A stretch of 64,000 nt of DNA from contig JAFDXL010000007.1 of the NCBI GenBank assembly GCA_018267955.1, positions 1-64,000 on the forward strand, given 5' to 3'. Below, piece after piece: positions 1 through 8,152 of this stretch; within the stretch, counting starts at the first letter, position 1, and the number at the start of each line of letters is the position of its first letter. Origin of the DNA: Bacteroidota bacterium (GTDB taxonomy: Bacteria; Bacteroidota; Bacteroidia; Chitinophagales; Chitinophagaceae). A program made the position numbers and the translations under genes. The notes below the pieces were generated by a model that was not told where the DNA came from, did not search any database, and saw only the letters and a program-made list of their open reading frames with translations.

Positions 1-10
1 TTATTATCTA

Positions 11-41
11 AAGCCGTTGTCCAAAAGACAACGGCTTTTTT
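11..41 (+). terminator. Intrinsic terminator of a gene left of the window
   Basis: A perfect 11-bp stem (11-21 with 27-37) with a CAAAA loop is followed by a run of T. It has the form of a Rho-independent terminator. The gene it ends lies outside the window. From here to 138 I see only AT-rich leader sequence. Confidence 0.8.
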
Positions 42-138
42 GTGCTTAATACTGTACAGCTCGTAAACAAGATTATATTTTCCGTAACATTCTGGTTGTT
101 ATTTTAGAGTAAGTTTAAATCCAAGCCATCCTATATCG

Positions 139-750
139 ATGAAATATCTATTATTCCTCTGCGCCATTTTTACTTGTGCAAGCTGCCACACTTTTAATTT
201 AAGCAATGGCAGAAAAGAAAGGCAACTTTTCGCAGCAAAAGATCATATCGTTGCTCAACAATATGACACCAGCAAGTTTGTTATACTTCCCTTTGACTTA
301 CCTGATTTTGAAAAGAAAGTAGCATATAAAAATGATAGAAGAATTATCGAACCTTTGACCGGTTCAAACATCCGATCTCTTATTAATATCAAGGGCAAAT
401 ATTACCTATACTTTTGGAATCCTGTATGCCGCGGAACATTGCCGGATATACATAAACTAGACAGCATTTCAAGATCGGGAGTTCCTATCATGATTGTCTC
501 TTTACGCAGAGATTACGAGCAAATGGATAAGGTACTTCGTAACACAATTTTTGCGGATTATCCGTATTATGCAATTGAGGATGATCGCACAAAAATATTG
601 CTCGTACGTAAGATCAACTTTATACGCGAAGCGTGCGATACTTGCTATGAAAGATACAAAGATGATCTGGCTATAGCTGATTACCTATCTTTTGGAGATA
701 GTACAATTAAAGTTCTTTTCTTTCCAGAAAGCCCCTCGACAGCAAAGTAG
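139..750 (+). CDS. Thioredoxin-like lipoprotein, single-cysteine
   Basis: This 203-residue protein starts with a lipoprotein signal peptide: a hydrophobic run and a lipobox ending at Cys16 (TCASC). It is therefore probably anchored in an outer or inner membrane facing the periplasm. Residues near 91-100 (YLYFWNPVC) resemble the beta strand and active-site loop of thioredoxin-like proteins, where an aromatic-W-x-x-x-C-x-x-C pattern is usual. Here only the first cysteine is present, followed by RGTLPDI. It could be a degenerate TlpA/thioredoxin-fold protein without disulfide exchange activity. A Cys-x-x-Cys pair does occur later (ACDTCYE) but not in the usual position. The fold assignment is an inference from this short match only; function unknown. 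Confidence 0.6.
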   Translation: MKYLLFLCAIFTCASCHTFNLSNGRKERQLFAAKDHIVAQQYDTSKFVILPFDLPDFEKKVAYKNDRRIIEPLTGSNIRSLINIKGKYYLYFWNPVCRGTLPDIHKLDSISRSGVPIMIVSLRRDYEQMDKVLRNTIFADYPYYAIEDDRTKILLVRKINFIREACDTCYERYKDDLAIADYLSFGDSTIKVLFFPESPSTAK

Positions 751-773
751 TTGTTAGCCTTTCTAAATTGCTA

Positions 774-1436
774 CTACTGGCTATTAGTGTTGAATTTATT
801 CTTATTCCGGAAATCACCTCGCTTCCAGGCATCGAAGAATTCTGCCCAGGCAAGCGGGTTAAAGATATTCATAGGTTTTTGCTGTCCGTAATAAGTAGCA
901 GTTTGTGCCTGCAGATTTTGATACATGGCCTGGCTTTCCCTACCATCGCGCGGTAATGAATAAGCAAGTGCTCGAAGCATCAATGCATTGGTATTTCTAC
1001 GCGCTATCTCATATTTATCATCAGGTATGCTCCAGTGTTTGAAAGCATAATCAAATTGCTCGCGGGAAGGTAATGGACGAATGATAGTTTCAGGAAGGTA
1101 AAAAGTATCCTGCGTCATTAATTGTATCAGTGAAAAATAGTGCCCTGCAAGATTTTTTGGGATCACATAATCCTTTGAGCGAAAGCCAATTTGGGAAAAC
1201 TGTAAAGTATCGCCTTTATAGGCAACAATAGAAAACACACCCATATCACTGGATTCTACACCTCTGTTCTTGCCTTTTACCACAACAACTACATTTGGCA
1301 CAGCCCTTAAGCTATCAGCAGTCATCGTAACACCGTTGATCTGTATGATATTTTCATAAGGATCTTGCGCATGCGCTTTCAACAGCACAGCCATAAGGCA
1401 TAATAAGCAGGTAAGTTGTTTAAACCTTCTCGACAT
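774..1436 (-). CDS. Secreted protein with carboxypeptidase-regulatory-like domain
   Basis: The protein has an N-terminal signal peptide ending in AHAQ and then a beta-sandwich of the CarboxypepD_reg-like type: a short strand INGVTM, the turn LRAVPNVVVVVKGKNRG, then SSDMGVFSIVAYKGDTLQFSQ and IGFRSKDY. This is the usual domain of Bacteroidota surface proteins, also found at the N-terminus of TonB receptors. The C-terminal half is unassigned and ends in a basic, Asn-rich tail. I choose ATG at 1436; an in-frame TTG at 1445 overlaps the promoter element at 1443-1450, so the longer form is unlikely. The mRNA would be almost leaderless. Function beyond the domain is unknown. Confidence 0.7.
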   Translation of the reverse strand: MSRRFKQLTCLLCLMAVLLKAHAQDPYENIIQINGVTMTADSLRAVPNVVVVVKGKNRGVESSDMGVFSIVAYKGDTLQFSQIGFRSKDYVIPKNLAGHYFSLIQLMTQDTFYLPETIIRPLPSREQFDYAFKHWSIPDDKYEIARRNTNALMLRALAYSLPRDGRESQAMYQNLQAQTATYYGQQKPMNIFNPLAWAEFFDAWKRGDFRNKNKFNTNSQ

Positions 1437-1442
1437 GGTACC

Positions 1443-1450
1443 CAAATTTA
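1443..1450 (-). promoter_or_regulatory. -7 promoter element TAAATTTG, near-leaderless
   Basis: On the minus strand this is an exact match to the Bacteroidota -7 element TAnnTTTG. Only six bases separate it from the ATG at 1436, so transcription is expected to begin at or just before the start codon. Confidence 0.5.
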
Positions 1451-1529
1451 CGTTCTTTTAAACGTTTCATAAATATATTAATACGATGAATATACTATGT
1501 CGTTATTGATACGCCTATTGATGAATTAA

Positions 1530-1562
1530 TTGTACAAAGAAAGCTTCTGTGGCGTACTTTTG
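1530..1562 (+). promoter_or_regulatory. Promoter for apbC (TTG, 22 bp, TACTTTTG)
   Basis: TACTTTTG at 1555-1562 matches the Bacteroidota -7 consensus TAnnTTTG, and a TTG at 1530-1532 lies 22 bp upstream, within the range seen for the -33 element. It precedes the ATG at 1597 by 34 nt. Confidence 0.6.
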
Positions 1563-1596
1563 CATCACGGAAAAATCACTTTAACAAAGGTTTAGT

Positions 1597-2691
1597 ATGA
1601 TAAGTAAAGAGCAGGTTTTGAAGGCGTTAGGAACTGTGCAGGAGCCCGATCTGGGCAAAGACCTTGTAGCCCTGAATATGGTGCAGGATGTAGAGATTGA
1701 TGGGAACAATATCAGTTTCACAGTAGTGTTAACTACACCTGCCTGCCCCCTGAAAGAATTGATCGAAAGAGATTGTATCAAAGCCATACACGAACATGTA
1801 GATGCAGACGCAAATGTTATTGTGAAGATGACTTCGAATGTAAATACCAATCGTAAGGATAATATAGTGCTGCCGGGTGTCAAGAACATCATCATGGTGG
1901 CTTCCGGTAAAGGTGGCGTTGGTAAATCTACCGTATCTGTAAACCTGGCTCTCGGCTTGGCGCAGGAAGGTGCATCGGTTGGTTTGCTGGATGCGGATAT
2001 CTACGGTCCTTCTGTACCTATCATGTTAGGCATACGCGATGAGCGTCCTAAGATGATGGATGTTAATGGCAAGGGCATGATCGTACCTATCGAACGTTAC
2101 GGTATCAAAGCAATGTCCATCGGCTTGCTTGTAGATGAGAAGCAGGCTGTAATATGGCGTGGCCCGATGGCTAGTTCAGCATTGAAACAATTCATCAGTG
2201 ATGTGTACTGGGGCGAACTCGACTATTTGGTAATTGATCTGCCTCCGGGCACAGGTGATGTTCATCTTACCTTAGTACAGGCTGTACCTGTTACAGGTGC
2301 TGTTATCGTTTCAACACCCCAGGCAGTTGCCGCAGCAGATGCTAAGAAAGCGATCATGATGTTTAAGCAGCCGCAAATAAATGTACCTATACTCGGTATC
2401 GTTGAGAATATGGCATATTTCACTCCGGCAGAGCTACCTGAAAATAAATATTACATCTTCGGCAAGGGTGGGGCAGCGCAGATGGCGGATCAGTTTGACT
2501 TGCCGTTCTTAGGCGAGATTCCACTAGTGCAAAGTATACGCGAAGGTGGCGATAAGGGCATACCTGCTGTGTTGGATGATGAATCAATCACGCAGAATAT
2601 TTTCGAGCAACTGGCACAGAATGTAGCGCGGAATGTATCGTTGCGCAACGCAAACCTGCAGCCTACAAAGGTGGTGGAGATACAGTACTAG
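1597..2691 (+). CDS. apbC: Mrp/NBP35-family iron-sulfur carrier ATPase
   Basis: This 364-residue cytoplasmic P-loop ATPase has an N-terminal MIP18/DUF59 domain (about 1-85) and a C-terminal Mrp domain (about 95-350). The deviant Walker A GKGGVGKS is at 104-111. LDADIYGPS follows, and LVIDLPPGTGD gives the switch/Walker B region, as in ApbC/Mrp proteins that deliver Fe-S clusters to apoproteins. The loop after VENMAYF, where most homologs hold a CxxC that binds a bridging cluster, reads TPAELPENKYY and has no cysteine; I believe this form is common in Bacteroidota. Its own promoter precedes it. Family assignment is firm; the cluster-carrying role is inferred and weakened by the missing CxxC. 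Confidence 0.9.
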   Translation: MISKEQVLKALGTVQEPDLGKDLVALNMVQDVEIDGNNISFTVVLTTPACPLKELIERDCIKAIHEHVDADANVIVKMTSNVNTNRKDNIVLPGVKNIIMVASGKGGVGKSTVSVNLALGLAQEGASVGLLDADIYGPSVPIMLGIRDERPKMMDVNGKGMIVPIERYGIKAMSIGLLVDEKQAVIWRGPMASSALKQFISDVYWGELDYLVIDLPPGTGDVHLTLVQAVPVTGAVIVSTPQAVAAADAKKAIMMFKQPQINVPILGIVENMAYFTPAELPENKYYIFGKGGAAQMADQFDLPFLGEIPLVQSIREGGDKGIPAVLDDESITQNIFEQLAQNVARNVSLRNANLQPTKVVEIQY

Positions 2692-2727
2692 GAATAAAAT
2701 GATATTACATGATTTTTTTATCTTGTA

Positions 2728-3507
2728 ATGTCAAACCTAAATTCCATGTTTCGTAAGCAAGTTGCTAAAAAGAAATCCAAAGACCATATTGTATGGCGGG
2801 GGCAGGAGGTAACACGTATAGAGGCGTTTAGTGATGCCGTATTTGCATTTGCCGTAACGTTGCTCATCGTTTCTCTGGAGGTACCGCATGATTATGAAGA
2901 ACTGATGGATAACCTGAAGTTCTTTGTTCCTTTTGGCTTGTCTTTCCTGATCATGTTTACTATCTGGTACAGGCAGAATATTTTTTTCAGGAGATATGGC
3001 CTGCATGATATAAAAACAGTAGCGCTAAATGGAATTTTGCTGTTCCTGGTTTTGGTGTACATGTTTCCTTTGAAGTTCCTATTTGGCGCACTCTTCGGGC
3101 AGAAATTTCATTTCCAGAATACCGGACAGCTTTCAACAATATTTAGTTTGTATTGCGGCGGATTCGGAGCCTTTTATTTGCTATTTGGCTTTATGTATAT
3201 GAATGCATATGTACAAAGAGATCATATCAGGCTAAGCGAAGTTGAAGCTTTCCAGACCAAAACACATGCTTACACCAACATGATAGTAGCAGGAGTAAGT
3301 CTATTGGCTGTTGGTGTAGCATTTTCCGGCGGCTATGGCGCTTATTTTGCAGGGTGGACCTTTTTCCTGGTATGGCCTTTTACAGCGATAACAGAAACGA
3401 AAAGGAAAAAGATATTCAATCAGCGATTTGGCGATATAGCTGCACCTGAAGTAGTCCACCAGATGCATGCTCACCATATAGAACAAGATGCAGAAGCAAA
3501 GAATTAA
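2728..3507 (+). CDS. TMEM175-family potassium channel
   Basis: A 259-residue integral membrane protein with the hallmark of the bacterial TMEM175 (DUF1211) family, RxxAFSDAVFAFAVTLL, beginning near residue 31, at the start of the first transmembrane helix. Six hydrophobic segments can be seen. Bacterial TMEM175 proteins form tetrameric K+-selective channels, with pore-lining hydrophobic residues from helix 1. The N-terminus is basic (QVAKKKSK) and the C-terminus is His- and acid-rich (QMHAHHIEQDAEAKN). It starts 36 nt after apbC and may be read through from it. It ends convergently with the gene at 3504, overlapping by 4 bp, with no terminator between them. Confidence 0.85.
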   Translation: MSNLNSMFRKQVAKKKSKDHIVWRGQEVTRIEAFSDAVFAFAVTLLIVSLEVPHDYEELMDNLKFFVPFGLSFLIMFTIWYRQNIFFRRYGLHDIKTVALNGILLFLVLVYMFPLKFLFGALFGQKFHFQNTGQLSTIFSLYCGGFGAFYLLFGFMYMNAYVQRDHIRLSEVEAFQTKTHAYTNMIVAGVSLLAVGVAFSGGYGAYFAGWTFFLVWPFTAITETKRKKIFNQRFGDIAAPEVVHQMHAHHIEQDAEAKN

Positions 3508-3827
3508 TCAGGAAAGTTATAACCCACACCATTGTCCCCGATATATTTCCTGATATCTATTGTAGTGATATCGTTGCTGTCCTGCATTTTAGAAGCAATG
3601 ATTATTACATCATATTGATCTCCTGAATAACTATCTAATGCTGGCAAGATATTACCGGCCTCTCTGTATGATTGTATAAACAGTGCCTTGTCTGCCGTAG
3701 GGTAAGGCACCATAATAACGTGGTCTATATAGTGCTGTACGCCTTCGATAACAAGTTCTGTATCTACCAGGTCTTCAAAATCTTCACATATCTCCTCGGC
3801 TTGTTCGTAAGTAAATGGTTTATTCAT
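3504..3827 (-). CDS. Small acidic protein, unknown function
   Basis: This 107-residue soluble protein is rich in Asp and Glu and has no signal peptide or motif that I recognise. I choose ATG at 3827 rather than an upstream start at 3893, because the ATG overlaps the stop of the symporter gene in the pattern ATGAATAA (8 nt), a typical translational coupling. The extra upstream residues would only be a shadow of the symporter gene. It is the last gene of the operon 8076-3504, so its job may relate to the symporter or deacetylase, but nothing in the sequence shows this. Confidence 0.6.
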   Translation of the reverse strand: MNKPFTYEQAEEICEDFEDLVDTELVIEGVQHYIDHVIMVPYPTADKALFIQSYREAGNILPALDSYSGDQYDVIIIASKMQDSNDITTIDIRKYIGDNGVGYNFPD

Positions 3828-5514
3828 TAACTGGCATTTCTTTGCCTGCAAATATAGAACCTGCAAGGCAAAGTAACGGAACAGATAAAGCACCTATCAC
3901 ATTCAGCCACAGAAAAGAGATAACATCAATGTTGTATATGCCAACAATAAGGGCTTCTGTAATTATAGCCGCAGCAAAGACCATGGTACCTGTTGCGCGT
4001 TTTAAATAAAAAGCTGTCAGAAATATCCCCAGTATAGTGCCGTAAAACAGAGAACCAAGAATATTCACTGCTTCTATTAAAGAGCCCATACGTGTTGCAA
4101 ACATGGCGATGGCAATACAAAATACACCCCAGCCTAATGTATGCAGCCTGCCGAGCATCAATTGCTTTGTCTCGCCTATTGCCGGCTTGTTTAAAAGGTG
4201 TATATCTACCAGCGATGAAGAAGCAAGCGAATTGATGGCCGCTGATATAGAGCCCCAAGATGCAAGAAAGATGACTGCAAACAGAAGGCCCACCAATCCT
4301 TTAGGTAATGTATGTTTTACAAAATACAGAAAAATATAGTTGGTGTCATTTGTATCAGTAGTGTATTGATCATGGACGATCCTTGTCCTGATAGTATCAT
4401 GCAATGAGCTTATTTCTTTTTGTGTTGCAATGAATTCTTTCAATAAGTTAGCAGGAACAATATGGTCGCCTGCTTTTCTATACTGTGCTATAGTCTGCGC
4501 CTGGAGGGTATATTGATTTTGCAGGGCAGTATGTTGTAATTCTAGCTGACGAACGGCCTCATTGTTTTTGCTTTTGTACTCGTTATATGCACCTTCATTA
4601 AAGTATAATGGAGCGGGCTGAAAACTATAGAACGCAAACAACAAAGCGCCTATCAGCAGTATCAGGAACTGCATGGGTACTTTTACAAGGCCATTTATCA
4701 ATAAACCCATCCTGCTCTCCTGTAAGTCTTTACCGGATATATAGCGCCCTACCTGGCTTTGATCCGTACCGAAGTAAGAAAGGGCAAGAAAAAATCCACC
4801 GATGATACCGCTCCATATATTGTATTTATCCTTCCAGTTAAATCCTGTAGTGATCACATTGAGCTTCCCCGATTTACCCGCTATGTATAATGCATCGCTC
4901 ATGTCTACCCCATGCGGCAGATCAGCCACTACAAGGTATCCCGCAATTGCCATACTGGCCAATATGATAAGGAATTGAAGTTTCTGTGTATGTGCTATCG
5001 CTTTTGCACCGCCGGCATAGGTGTAGATAATCAGCAGCCCACCCATGATAACATTGGTTACATAAATATTCCATCCCATTATTGAGGATAAAATAATAGA
5101 TGGTGCATAGATACTGATACCGGTAGATAACCCTCGGGATAATAAGAACAAAATGCTGGTAAGTATTCGTGTCTTTCTGTCAAACCTGCTCTCCAGGTAT
5201 TCGTAAGCAGTATACACGTTCAACTTCCTGAAGATGGGTATGAACGTAATACTGATGACCACCATTGCTATCGGCAGACCGAAGTAATACTGTACAAAGC
5301 GCATACCATCTGTATACGCCTGCCCCGGTGCAGATAGAAATGTGATAGCACTGGCTTGAGTAGCCATAATCCCCAACAACACAATGTACCAGGGCATATT
5401 TTTACCTGCCAGCAGATAAGTGCTATTTCCATGCTGTCCACGGCTTTTGTACATGCCGTAGATGATCACAGCCGCAAGGGTGCCTAATAATATGATCCAG
5501 TCGAGTATGCTCAT
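3820..5514 (-). CDS. Sodium:solute symporter (SSS family)
   Basis: A 564-residue polytopic membrane protein of the SSS/SLC5 family with about 13 helices. Typical features are GTLAAVIIYG in helix 1, the unwound helix-1 region around MATQASAITFLSAPGQAYTDG (50-70), and FGTDQSQVGRYISG (248-261), which matches the conserved SSS signature around TM6-TM7. Residues about 300-392 form a long hydrophilic, Gln/Glu-rich, probably coiled-coil insert between two helices, much longer than the loop of most SSS carriers. The start ATG overlaps the stop of a 29-residue membrane peptide (ATGA). Context with a PIG-L deacetylase suggests uptake of a sugar, amino sugar or related solute, but the substrate cannot be read from the sequence. 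Confidence 0.88.
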   Translation of the reverse strand: MSILDWIILLGTLAAVIIYGMYKSRGQHGNSTYLLAGKNMPWYIVLLGIMATQASAITFLSAPGQAYTDGMRFVQYYFGLPIAMVVISITFIPIFRKLNVYTAYEYLESRFDRKTRILTSILFLLSRGLSTGISIYAPSIILSSIMGWNIYVTNVIMGGLLIIYTYAGGAKAIAHTQKLQFLIILASMAIAGYLVVADLPHGVDMSDALYIAGKSGKLNVITTGFNWKDKYNIWSGIIGGFFLALSYFGTDQSQVGRYISGKDLQESRMGLLINGLVKVPMQFLILLIGALLFAFYSFQPAPLYFNEGAYNEYKSKNNEAVRQLELQHTALQNQYTLQAQTIAQYRKAGDHIVPANLLKEFIATQKEISSLHDTIRTRIVHDQYTTDTNDTNYIFLYFVKHTLPKGLVGLLFAVIFLASWGSISAAINSLASSSLVDIHLLNKPAIGETKQLMLGRLHTLGWGVFCIAIAMFATRMGSLIEAVNILGSLFYGTILGIFLTAFYLKRATGTMVFAAAIITEALIVGIYNIDVISFLWLNVIGALSVPLLCLAGSIFAGKEMPVNE

Positions 5515-5600
5515 TGCCAGTGCTGGGTAAACAGGTAATAAAGAATTATCTGCGCTACCAGCACAGCAATCACGGCGATATACCAGGCGTTCAGTTTCAT
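5511..5600 (-). CDS. 29-residue single-helix peptide coupled to the symporter
   Basis: A small ORF starting with ATG at 5600 and ending with TGA at 5511 encodes MKLNAWYIAVIAVLVAQ followed by IILYYLFTQHWQ. This is one hydrophobic helix of about 20 residues with a Lys at the N-terminal side and a polar C-terminus. Its stop overlaps the symporter start (ATGA), and its start is 16 nt after the deacetylase stop, so it is embedded in the operon. Small single-helix accessory subunits are known for several sodium symporter families (for example MetS beside NSS carriers), which makes a helper role plausible. No other evidence for translation is available. Confidence 0.6.
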   Translation of the reverse strand: MKLNAWYIAVIAVLVAQIILYYLFTQHWQ

Positions 5601-5616
5601 CAAGGCCAATTGACTA

Positions 5617-8076
5617 TTACTTGCCCACAGACAGCATATTCAGCATTAAACGTATGGCACCTTTGTTACCCGCAGGTAATTGCCTGAAGAAGGATAACGT
5701 TGTATATATATAATTGCCCTTACCGTATTTAGCATACAGCGTGCAGCCATCTAATGGAGATTCACCGGTATCGTTCATACGGAACAGTGGTTGATATTTA
5801 GGATCCCATTTAGAAGCAAAATACAGACCACGTTCTTGTACCCATCCGTTAAAATCATCCTCAGTTATTTTGTTAGGGTAGTTAAGTACCTTGCTTTTAG
5901 GATCCAGGAAAGTTACCGGTGCATCCTCTTCTGTAACACGTTGTGTAGATAATGTAAAACCATAAGGGCCCATCTGTGTTGTCGAAAGATCCTGCAAGGT
6001 ATTGTATTGCATTACCAGGGTGCCTCCGTTTTGCACATAACGGTTTAGTACACGCATCCAGTTAGGCATATTCTTTTCTATGTTCACCAGCCTCACACCG
6101 GTTAATATTGCGTCATATTGCTTAAGCTTTTCTTCACGGATGTCCTCCGGTTTCAGTATGTCTACCTGTATGCCGGTCAGTTTCAGAATGTCAGCAACTT
6201 TATCGCCTGCGCCCGGGATGTAACCTATTTTCTTTGCAGTTACTTTCCAATTACTCCTCAGCACTTTCGCATAAGCCGGGGTGAAGTATTGCAGCGTAGG
6301 TATATGCTCATAGCGAATAAGGTGTTGTGTGCGAGGATAGATATGGTCGCCTACCATGAGATTGGTAAGCAGGTATAGATCATCTTTGCTGACAGAATTT
6401 AGTTCTGCTGCAGTAAATTTTGTTGTGATTGTTGTATCGATTCCTTTCTTCAGATTCAATCCTTTGAACTCGTGGCTCATAAGAAGGCTATAGATAACCA
6501 GGCTTCCGTTATTGATGTCTTTATTAGGATGAATCAGGACAGATGCTTCTACACTACCGTCAGGTTTAGTAGCTAATAAACCGGTAGTAAAATCTACGGA
6601 TGCGTCAGGCACTATGCGTAATTGCTCTATTACATCCCCATGTGTTGGATCCAGTTTTTTATAAGATAGCGGCACCGGCATATTCAGATCTGTTCCATTG
6701 ATATCCAACGTGACAATCGCATTGAGTGTATTAGGTGTTTCGGGATATCCAAGCAAGGTATCTTTCGGTATAATAAAGTGTGCATTGTCTTCGCTGGTTT
6801 TCGCTAGCCAGTATGGTTCTGTTATCATAGCGGTGTCAGGTATGGTCACTGTATGAGCAAACGATATCAGGCTGTCTTGTCCCAACCTTGCATTCAGTGT
6901 TGTATCAACGCCAATCCAGTTGATCGATTTTACAGTTACCCTCGTATTTGCACGGCTGATCAGTTTTAAGGTAAATGGTATTTGCTCACCTCTTGTAGCT
7001 TCCGCTTGTGAAGCATAAGCTTCTGCCATCAGGCCGCTGCAATGCAGGATGATCTGATCCAGCTCCTGTAGCTTTTGTGTACGCCAGTAACTGTTCTTTA
7101 CGGTTTGTATTTGTTTTCTGAGGTGCAGCAGGGCCGGCAGGGAAGCTTCAGGATGGTTGAAATCGTAAGTGGTCAATATATCGCTGATCTCATCGCCTAT
7201 TTCCGGCCTGTGTACGCGGTTCCATGTAATGTCAATGCCATCGAATAGCGAAGAAGAAATCGAATCTCCGTCTACCAGTTTGAAATATTCCGTTTGCACA
7301 CCCGGTACGCTAGGCGTGCCTGCACCCTGGCTGCGGTGTATGCTGCGGCTAATGCCTGCCAGCTCTCCATAACCCATGCCCAGTGCCGGGCTATATTGGC
7401 CTACAGGCAATTTAAACTGATCTTCTGAAGTAGTATTAGCACTACCAAAGCGGAAAGAATTGAATAGGATACGCTTCGGTTGCCAAGGTTTATAATACTG
7501 TAGCTGTTTAGGATATTTGGTTTTATCACCGCTTATCTTAAATGCCTCTTGCGCCAAAATTGCAGAAGCTGCGTGCTGCCCGTGGCCAGCCATTGAGTTG
7601 GGCGGGAAGCGGCATATTACCACGTCCGGGCGGTATTTGCGGTATATCCATACTACATCACCGGTCAGTAATTCTTTATTCCAATGCTTAAATGTTTCTT
7701 CATAATTCTTTGAGAAACCAAAGTCTATTGCTCTGGAAAAGTATTGTCCTGCACCATCCAGCTTGCGTGCTTCCATCAGCTCGTGGGTGCGTATATAGCC
7801 GAGTGCAGCGCCTTGTTCATTACCTAATATATTTTGGCCGCCATCCCCACGTGTAAGGGACAGATACGCAGTGCGTATGTTTTGGTCATTTACCAGCCAG
7901 GCTAGCAGGCGTGTATTCTCATCATCCGGATGCGCAGCCAGGTATAGTACGTTTACAAGATTATTTAGTTGTGCTATCTCGTGATGTATCTGTGCTGAGG
8001 TTGCCGGGCGAACCTGTTGTGCCAATGAAGTGCCGAACAGCGCAATGGCTGTTAATGAGGAAAATAGCTTTTTCAT
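5617..8076 (-). CDS. Large secreted PIG-L (LmbE) family deacetylase
   Basis: An 819-residue protein with a signal peptide (MKKLFSSLTAIALFGTSLA). Next comes a PIG-L/LmbE N-deacetylase domain, about residues 35-290. The zinc-binding AHPDDE motif is near residue 54, and GHGQHAAS further on probably supplies the metal-binding His. PIG-L enzymes remove N-acetyl groups from GlcNAc-containing substrates. The remaining ~500 residues are beta-rich, with an end region (DAILTGVRLVN, NGGTLVMQYNT) that resembles glutamine-amidotransferase-like folds seen in other long Bacteroidota PIG-L proteins. It heads the operon with the membrane peptide and symporter, suggesting periplasmic or extracellular processing of an acetylated sugar before uptake. 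The substrate is unknown. Confidence 0.85.
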   Translation of the reverse strand: MKKLFSSLTAIALFGTSLAQQVRPATSAQIHHEIAQLNNLVNVLYLAAHPDDENTRLLAWLVNDQNIRTAYLSLTRGDGGQNILGNEQGAALGYIRTHELMEARKLDGAGQYFSRAIDFGFSKNYEETFKHWNKELLTGDVVWIYRKYRPDVVICRFPPNSMAGHGQHAASAILAQEAFKISGDKTKYPKQLQYYKPWQPKRILFNSFRFGSANTTSEDQFKLPVGQYSPALGMGYGELAGISRSIHRSQGAGTPSVPGVQTEYFKLVDGDSISSSLFDGIDITWNRVHRPEIGDEISDILTTYDFNHPEASLPALLHLRKQIQTVKNSYWRTQKLQELDQIILHCSGLMAEAYASQAEATRGEQIPFTLKLISRANTRVTVKSINWIGVDTTLNARLGQDSLISFAHTVTIPDTAMITEPYWLAKTSEDNAHFIIPKDTLLGYPETPNTLNAIVTLDINGTDLNMPVPLSYKKLDPTHGDVIEQLRIVPDASVDFTTGLLATKPDGSVEASVLIHPNKDINNGSLVIYSLLMSHEFKGLNLKKGIDTTITTKFTAAELNSVSKDDLYLLTNLMVGDHIYPRTQHLIRYEHIPTLQYFTPAYAKVLRSNWKVTAKKIGYIPGAGDKVADILKLTGIQVDILKPEDIREEKLKQYDAILTGVRLVNIEKNMPNWMRVLNRYVQNGGTLVMQYNTLQDLSTTQMGPYGFTLSTQRVTEEDAPVTFLDPKSKVLNYPNKITEDDFNGWVQERGLYFASKWDPKYQPLFRMNDTGESPLDGCTLYAKYGKGNYIYTTLSFFRQLPAGNKGAIRLMLNMLSVGK

Positions 8077-8082
8077 ATAGTG

Positions 8083-8117
8083 CTCAAAAATAAACCCGCA
8101 ACGGGTAAGTTGCGGGT
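8083..8117 (-). terminator. Terminator of the DUF2911 gene
   Basis: A perfect 9-bp stem (8094-8102 with 8109-8117), loop GGGTAA, is followed on the minus strand by TTATTTTTG. It ends the DUF2911 transcript. The same T-tract contains the -7-like element of the next gene. Confidence 0.8.
8085..8092 (-). promoter_or_regulatory. Candidate -7 element TATTTTTG for the PIG-L operon
   Basis: TATTTTTG on the minus strand fits TAnnTTTG and ends 8 nt before the ATG at 8076. It lies inside the T-tract of the upstream terminator. The dual use makes either role less certain. Confidence 0.4.
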
Positions 8118-8152
8118 AAATAAAATTATTGAATTATCGACAGAATATATGG

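Noticed and set aside
1437-1445. TTG start giving a 223-residue protein
   Set aside because: ATG at 1436 is better and the TTG overlaps the -7 promoter element.
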